A DNA stretch of 48,894 nucleotides from Cudoniella acicularis (lineage: Eukaryota > Ascomycota > Leotiomycetes > Helotiales > Helotiaceae). The DNA is taken from positions 1 to 48,894 of the forward strand of contig JAAMPI010000238.1 in the NCBI GenBank assembly GCA_013054445.1, in the 5' to 3' direction. Positions 45,421-48,894 of this stretch are shown piece after piece. Numbering within the stretch: the stretch's first letter is position 1; every line of letters starts with the position of its first letter. The position numbers and the translations under genes were made by a program. The notes under the pieces were generated by a model. That model made no database searches and had not been told where the DNA came from. It saw only the letters and a list, made by a program, of their open reading frames with translations.

Positions 45421-46560
45421 TACTTTCTAATATCAACTCTATTAAGCTAGGAATTATAGGTGACCTAAAAGGTACGGCTGTTTAAAGGTCTAGTACTTCG
45501 TTTACGTCGGCGGTAAATAAATAAACAAATTTAGACTTTAAAGTCTAGCGATCGTCGTCTTCTTTAAATACTTTATATAATATCCTAATAGACTTTAATA
45601 TCTCTATATCACTTGTTAAACGATAGTGCCTTAGCTACCTATATATTGTCGGCTTAGGTAAGGCTACGGAAGAACTATTTTTTAATAGAATTATACGGAA
45701 TAGCTTAAAATTCGTATATAAACGGCGCGGTAATAGGTAAGCTAGCCTTAACGTAGCCAATTGTTAACAGATAGTTGACTAGGGGTGTCTTTTAAGACAG
45801 GATAAGTAGCTAGCTTTAGCGGGAAATAGAGTATTAGCGTCCTTGTCCTTAAAGGATATTATAGATTTAACTAGCGATAATAGCTAAATTAGGGCCTTAG
45901 TAAAGAGTATCTTATAGATCATAGATAGTATAACTCCCGTAATATAGGCTATAAATATCTAGCTATCTTTTATGTCTAGTCTTTCTCTAGCCTACTACTC
46001 TTCTATATATAAATTATATAATAACTCGTATATAAAACCAGGGGTTACCTTTTTATTCTTTATCTCGGCTAACCTAGCTCCCCCTCTCCTATAGAAGAAT
46101 AAAGCTCTATAGAGTAAGATAAGTCTCTAATATATCTCCTTAGCTTACTCTCCTTAATCTCCCCGCTAGAACGGATCCCTAATCCCGTTGTTTATAAGGC
46201 CGGGGTCGTCTTCCTTAGGGTCGTGTTTTATAGGGTCGTTTGTCTCGGGATAGCCGTTCGTATTATCCGCGTATAGTTATAGAGAATAAGAAATAGCGTA
46301 GCTAGGGTATAATATACTTAGATCTAGAGTATAGAGAAAAGAGCTAAGCGATTCACTATCTAATAAAAAGTTAGTCTATATAGTCTAATTAGAAAGAGAG
46401 GTAATTGTTACGGGTAACGTTTAACCGTACCCTCTTAGTCTACGAGCTACGACCTAAAACCCGCTTTCTTTTCTCCCCTAGTTTTATACTATCCCGTAGA
46501 GCGTAAAGATCTCCCTACCTCTTAAGCTCGAGGCTTCGAATAGCCGGCCTAATTTACTTC
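45421..46560 (-). pseudogene. Minus-strand relic upstream of acidic tract
   Basis: Between 46560 and 46120 a minus-strand frame reads well, with a basic start (SLRSTGQYKTRGEKKAG when TAG is read as Gln), a hydrophobic helix at about 46400-46320 and a Thr-rich segment. From 46120 to 45420 more than one phase is possible. It may be the N-terminal part of the acidic-tract protein. No family is recognised and the boundaries are rough. Confidence 0.4.
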
Positions 46561-47429
46561 CCGTCTCCTATATAAGGAGGATATTCGATTAAGATCTACC
46601 GGTATATGTCCTTATAGGTTTTTAGTCTATCCTTTAAAACGAGTATAACGAGTTTATAAAATAAAAAACCGGGATCACTACCGACTATCTATAGGTTAAT
46701 AGCCCTTCTTACTTATAACTCGACTTGTTTCTATAGATCTAGATTAACACGCTAGAGGTCCTCCTCTCTCTTATAACGATCTAGACTCTATTAGTAGACA
46801 TATGATTTATTATATCTAGTATTAGAATATTTAAATGATTTTAGTTTTAATAGTCCCTTATTTTAAAATTTATAGTTCTAATAGTGTTTCTCTAATCGCC
46901 CTTTACGCTTAGTTATATATATATAAGGGTAATATTTATAATATAATAGAGGTCTATAAAATTCTAAGTTATAACGAGATAGATCTAATAATCTAGTATA
47001 CGATCTATTATAACTAGTCTTAGAATATTCGAATCTATATTTTAGTCTCTAATATTATTCTTTTATATGCTTATATAGACATTTTCCTTCCTAGGAATAG
47101 CTTAGGCACTTCGATATTAGGCTAAAATAAGATTTTTCGTAACGATTAAGGTTCTCTTTTAATGATTTGGTTTTTAAGAAATCCTTTTTATATATCTAAT
47201 AAACAAAGTTTTAGTTAGTAGAGCCCCCCTTGTTTTTTATAACAGTATTATATATATAGCCTAGATACGAAATTATCTTTTACCTTATAAGTTAGTATAT
47301 AATTATTTTATTTTAAGAATAAAGTTCTTTATATAGAATTAATAGAATATGCCGTATAAAGTATAATAAAAACAAGTCGGTTTATACTAGATATACGAAT
47401 TCTAAATAAGCCTATAAGAGACAAAATTG
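46561..47429. other. AT-rich spacer
   Basis: TpA-rich DNA with (TA)n runs near 46917-46925. No gene or defined repeat is supported. Confidence 0.45.
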
Positions 47430-47580
47430 TCTAGTATACTCGAATATTAGCCTTACGATTTTTATTAGATATCGGATTAGACGTTAACGTCTAGGGATTC
47501 CGAGTAATCAGGTATTAGTAAGTCTAGAAAACCTCTAGTATACTCGAAAGTTGATATAATGTTTCTTACTAGATATCGCG
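47430..47580 (+). promoter_or_regulatory. Upstream repeat elements and palindrome
   Basis: Two related 46-bp elements at about 47430-47474 and 47533-47580 both begin tctagtatactcgaa and end tagatatcg, 103 bp apart. Between them lies the perfect 16-bp palindrome tagacgttaacgtcta at 47478-47493, with an ACGT core. The second element abuts the TATA box. The layout looks like a promoter with duplicated upstream elements, or U3 of a long terminal repeat; function is inferred. Confidence 0.55.
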
Positions 47581-47582
47581 GG

Positions 47583-47591
47583 TATATAAAA
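47583..47591 (+). promoter_or_regulatory. TATA box
   Basis: tatataaaa directly after the duplicated element and before a purine-rich stretch. The short ATG-ATG frame begins 156 bp downstream, a reasonable distance for a transcription start and leader. Confidence 0.5.
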
Positions 47592-47746
47592 GGGAGGCTT
47601 AAGAAAGAACAACGATAAAATTTATAGAAAAGAAGTAAAAGACTAGAGAAAGACCTCTTCTTTACTTAGTATCACCTATCGAGCGCTTAGGTAGCGAGGC
47701 GCTAGGGCTAGGGGCTAGAGCTACTCTAGTTTATAGGGGTAGGGGG

Positions 47747-48013
47747 ATGATGCCGGATTAGCTAATATACCTCTTACCCTTTAGAGATTGGTAGGAGGGT
47801 CGGGAAATTATACGAGAGTAAGGGCTAGCCTTTATAGATATTCTATCGGAGGGAAAAAGGGCTAGTCGAACCCCTAGATCAACTTCCTTATCCTAACCCG
47901 TTGATCCTGTGTTATTAGCTATATAGTACCGTCTAAGCGACCGGTGCCCCTAGCTAGCGCTTTAGCTACGGACGTTAGCTATATTTTCTTATATATATAT
48001 ATTCACTTGGTAA
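47747..48013 (+). pseudogene. Short ATG-starting relic
   Basis: Two tandem ATG codons at 47747 and 47750 open a frame of 88 codons ending at TAA 48011. It has internal TAG/TAA that fit former Trp and Gln (MMPDW, PFRDW, EGREIIREWGL in the restored sense). The product would be a small Trp-rich protein with a hydrophobic end, next to a (TA)n run at 47990-48001. The retained ATGs and the promoter-like region upstream suggest a real former gene. No family is recognised. Confidence 0.45.
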
Positions 48014-48453
48014 TAGTATACGTTATTCAAGCCGGGCATACTATTACGGCTCTTTTTAAACTTTTTACTAGTATTTATATTAGATTCTTTTATTAAAACT
48101 ACCTTATTAGAGCGTGTTAATGTTTGGCTAACGAGAGAAAGGGTCTTAAGTAGTAAGGAAAAGTCGTTAAACGATAATTAAACGGAGAAGGATTTTATTT
48201 TTAGAGAATTATAAGTCAAGTATACTTTAATAATACGACTATTAAAGCTATCTTAAGAATTTTAGGAAAAATATTCTAATCTAATATAAGAGAACCGATT
48301 CTTTTATCGTATAATCTAGTCTAGTAAGACTATTACCTAATTCTCTATGTTTGCCTCTCCTGTCGTCTTTACCTTCTCTTCCCCCTCGTCAAACTCGTGG
48401 CTTACTATTAAGCTTATAAACCGTAGCTATTAAGGAGAAGAACAATTTGGCTT

Positions 48454-48894
48454 TTAATTTTAGCTATAATAATAAGACAAGAAGACTACTATATATAAAC
48501 CCTAAAACTAAATACGTCTAACAATCTATATAGATATACTCTATTTGATAGGGTTATTAAATCTAATAAAGTTATAAGGAAGCTATTCTATTAGATTACT
48601 ATTAACACCTTTATCTAATATAATTAATCTATAATCGAATTTAATAATATTATAGATATTTTTAGTATATAATCTCTTGTCTAGATTCTTAATCACTATA
48701 ATATAGATCTGATTGTTACTATTAACAAATTCTATAGGCCTTAGAAGTTTATAGCTAATATTAATAAAAGAGTAATCAGAAGAGCTTTTAGGTATAGTAG
48801 CTTTATCTAGAGGCGTAAATATAGATTTAATATAGATTAAGAGATACTTCTTATCCTACTCGTAAACTATAAAATTTCTTAGGAAACTGTTTAT
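48454..48894 (+). pseudogene. Relic running off the window end
   Basis: A plus-strand frame of about 147 codons stays readable to the last base. It is rich in Asn, Ile, Lys and Arg (INKRVIRRAFRYSSFI near 48757), with TAA/TAG at former Gln/Trp sites. A second frame starting at ATG 48347 also reads fairly well, but its composition is less protein-like. The C-terminal end lies outside. Family unknown. Confidence 0.4.

Larger units (their letters stand above)
1..48894. other. RIP-mutated AT-rich genomic block
   Basis: The whole window shows the dinucleotide pattern of fungal repeat-induced point mutation. CpA and TpG are scarce and TpA is in excess, while CpG, CpC and CpT remain. The bias covers both strands, so it is not a transcription asymmetry. 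Decayed frames carry TAA and TAG stops but very few TGA, because TGA contains TpG. Local exceptions with retained CpA/TpG are the tandem arrays near 28.5 and 41.9 kb, parts of 12.8-13.9 kb, and GC-richer patches near 20.5, 25.25 and 38.65 kb. RIP is known from Pezizomycotina; assigning the window to that group is an inference from composition. Confidence 0.9.

Noticed and set aside
1..48894. LTR or LINE reverse transcriptase, integrase, Tc1/mariner, hAT, Helitron
   Set aside because: No convincing core motif was found by eye in any frame, even allowing for RIP changes. A RIP-aware profile search would be decisive; a clear hit would overturn this.

Overview
This window looks like an AT-rich, RIP-mutated (repeat-induced point mutation) block from a filamentous ascomycete (Pezizomycotina). 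The signal is direct: CpA and TpG are strongly depleted, TpA is in excess, and CpG, CpC and CpT are kept. In the first 120 bases I count 16 TpA, one TpG and no CpA. Almost every in-frame stop is TAA or TAG, as expected from CAA, CAG and TGG after C-to-T change in CpA on either strand; TGA is rare and many ATG starts read ATA. No intact gene of ordinary length is present. What survives is a dense series of decayed reading frames whose meaning appears when in-frame TAA/TAG are read as former Gln/Trp and many TAC/TAT as former Cys.

Layout. 0.2-9.8 kb: plus-strand relics, including a ~570-codon frame ending in a coiled coil (1.7-3.4 kb), a compact SET plus post-SET histone-methyltransferase relic (3.8-4.3 kb), and frames of unknown family. 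9.9-11.3 kb: a segment bounded by a 50-bp direct repeat. 11.8-16 kb: a better preserved plus-strand block with an intact-looking 46-nt intron and a 13-aa tandem repeat. 17.1-19.3 kb: two ATG-starting relics and a 75-bp in-phase tandem array. 20.8-23.8 kb: plus-strand relics, the last ending in a former Cys-rich segment. 24.0-25.1 kb: a minus-strand relic. 25.3-27.6 kb: a 21-bp array of small dyads followed by a long JmjC-domain (demethylase-like) relic. 27.8-33.3 kb: minus-strand relics, a TpG-rich minisatellite and a Gly/Pro 17-aa repeat region open on both strands. 33.5-34.1 kb: a 60-bp direct repeat and a 77-bp inverted repeat. 34.5-39.7 kb: large plus-strand relics and a convergent pair. 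40.2-41.3 kb: a coiled-coil relic and a MADS-box-like relic. 42.1-44.9 kb: a long plus-strand relic with three related beta-type modules resembling fungal F-box/jacalin-like proteins. 45.0-46.6 kb: minus-strand relics with an acidic tract. 47.4-48.0 kb: a promoter-like region with TATA box and a short ATG-starting frame.

The most interesting point is what is absent and what is present. I could not recognise reverse transcriptase, integrase, DDE transposase, Helitron or tyrosine-recombinase motifs, yet several of the mutated frames resemble regulatory or chromatin genes (SET, JmjC, MADS-like, F-box-like). RIP needs duplicated DNA, so these were probably multicopy gene families, segmental duplications, or cargo of a large mobile element. 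This origin is inference. All coordinates of decayed frames are approximate because starts, introns and frameshifts cannot be fixed without homologues.
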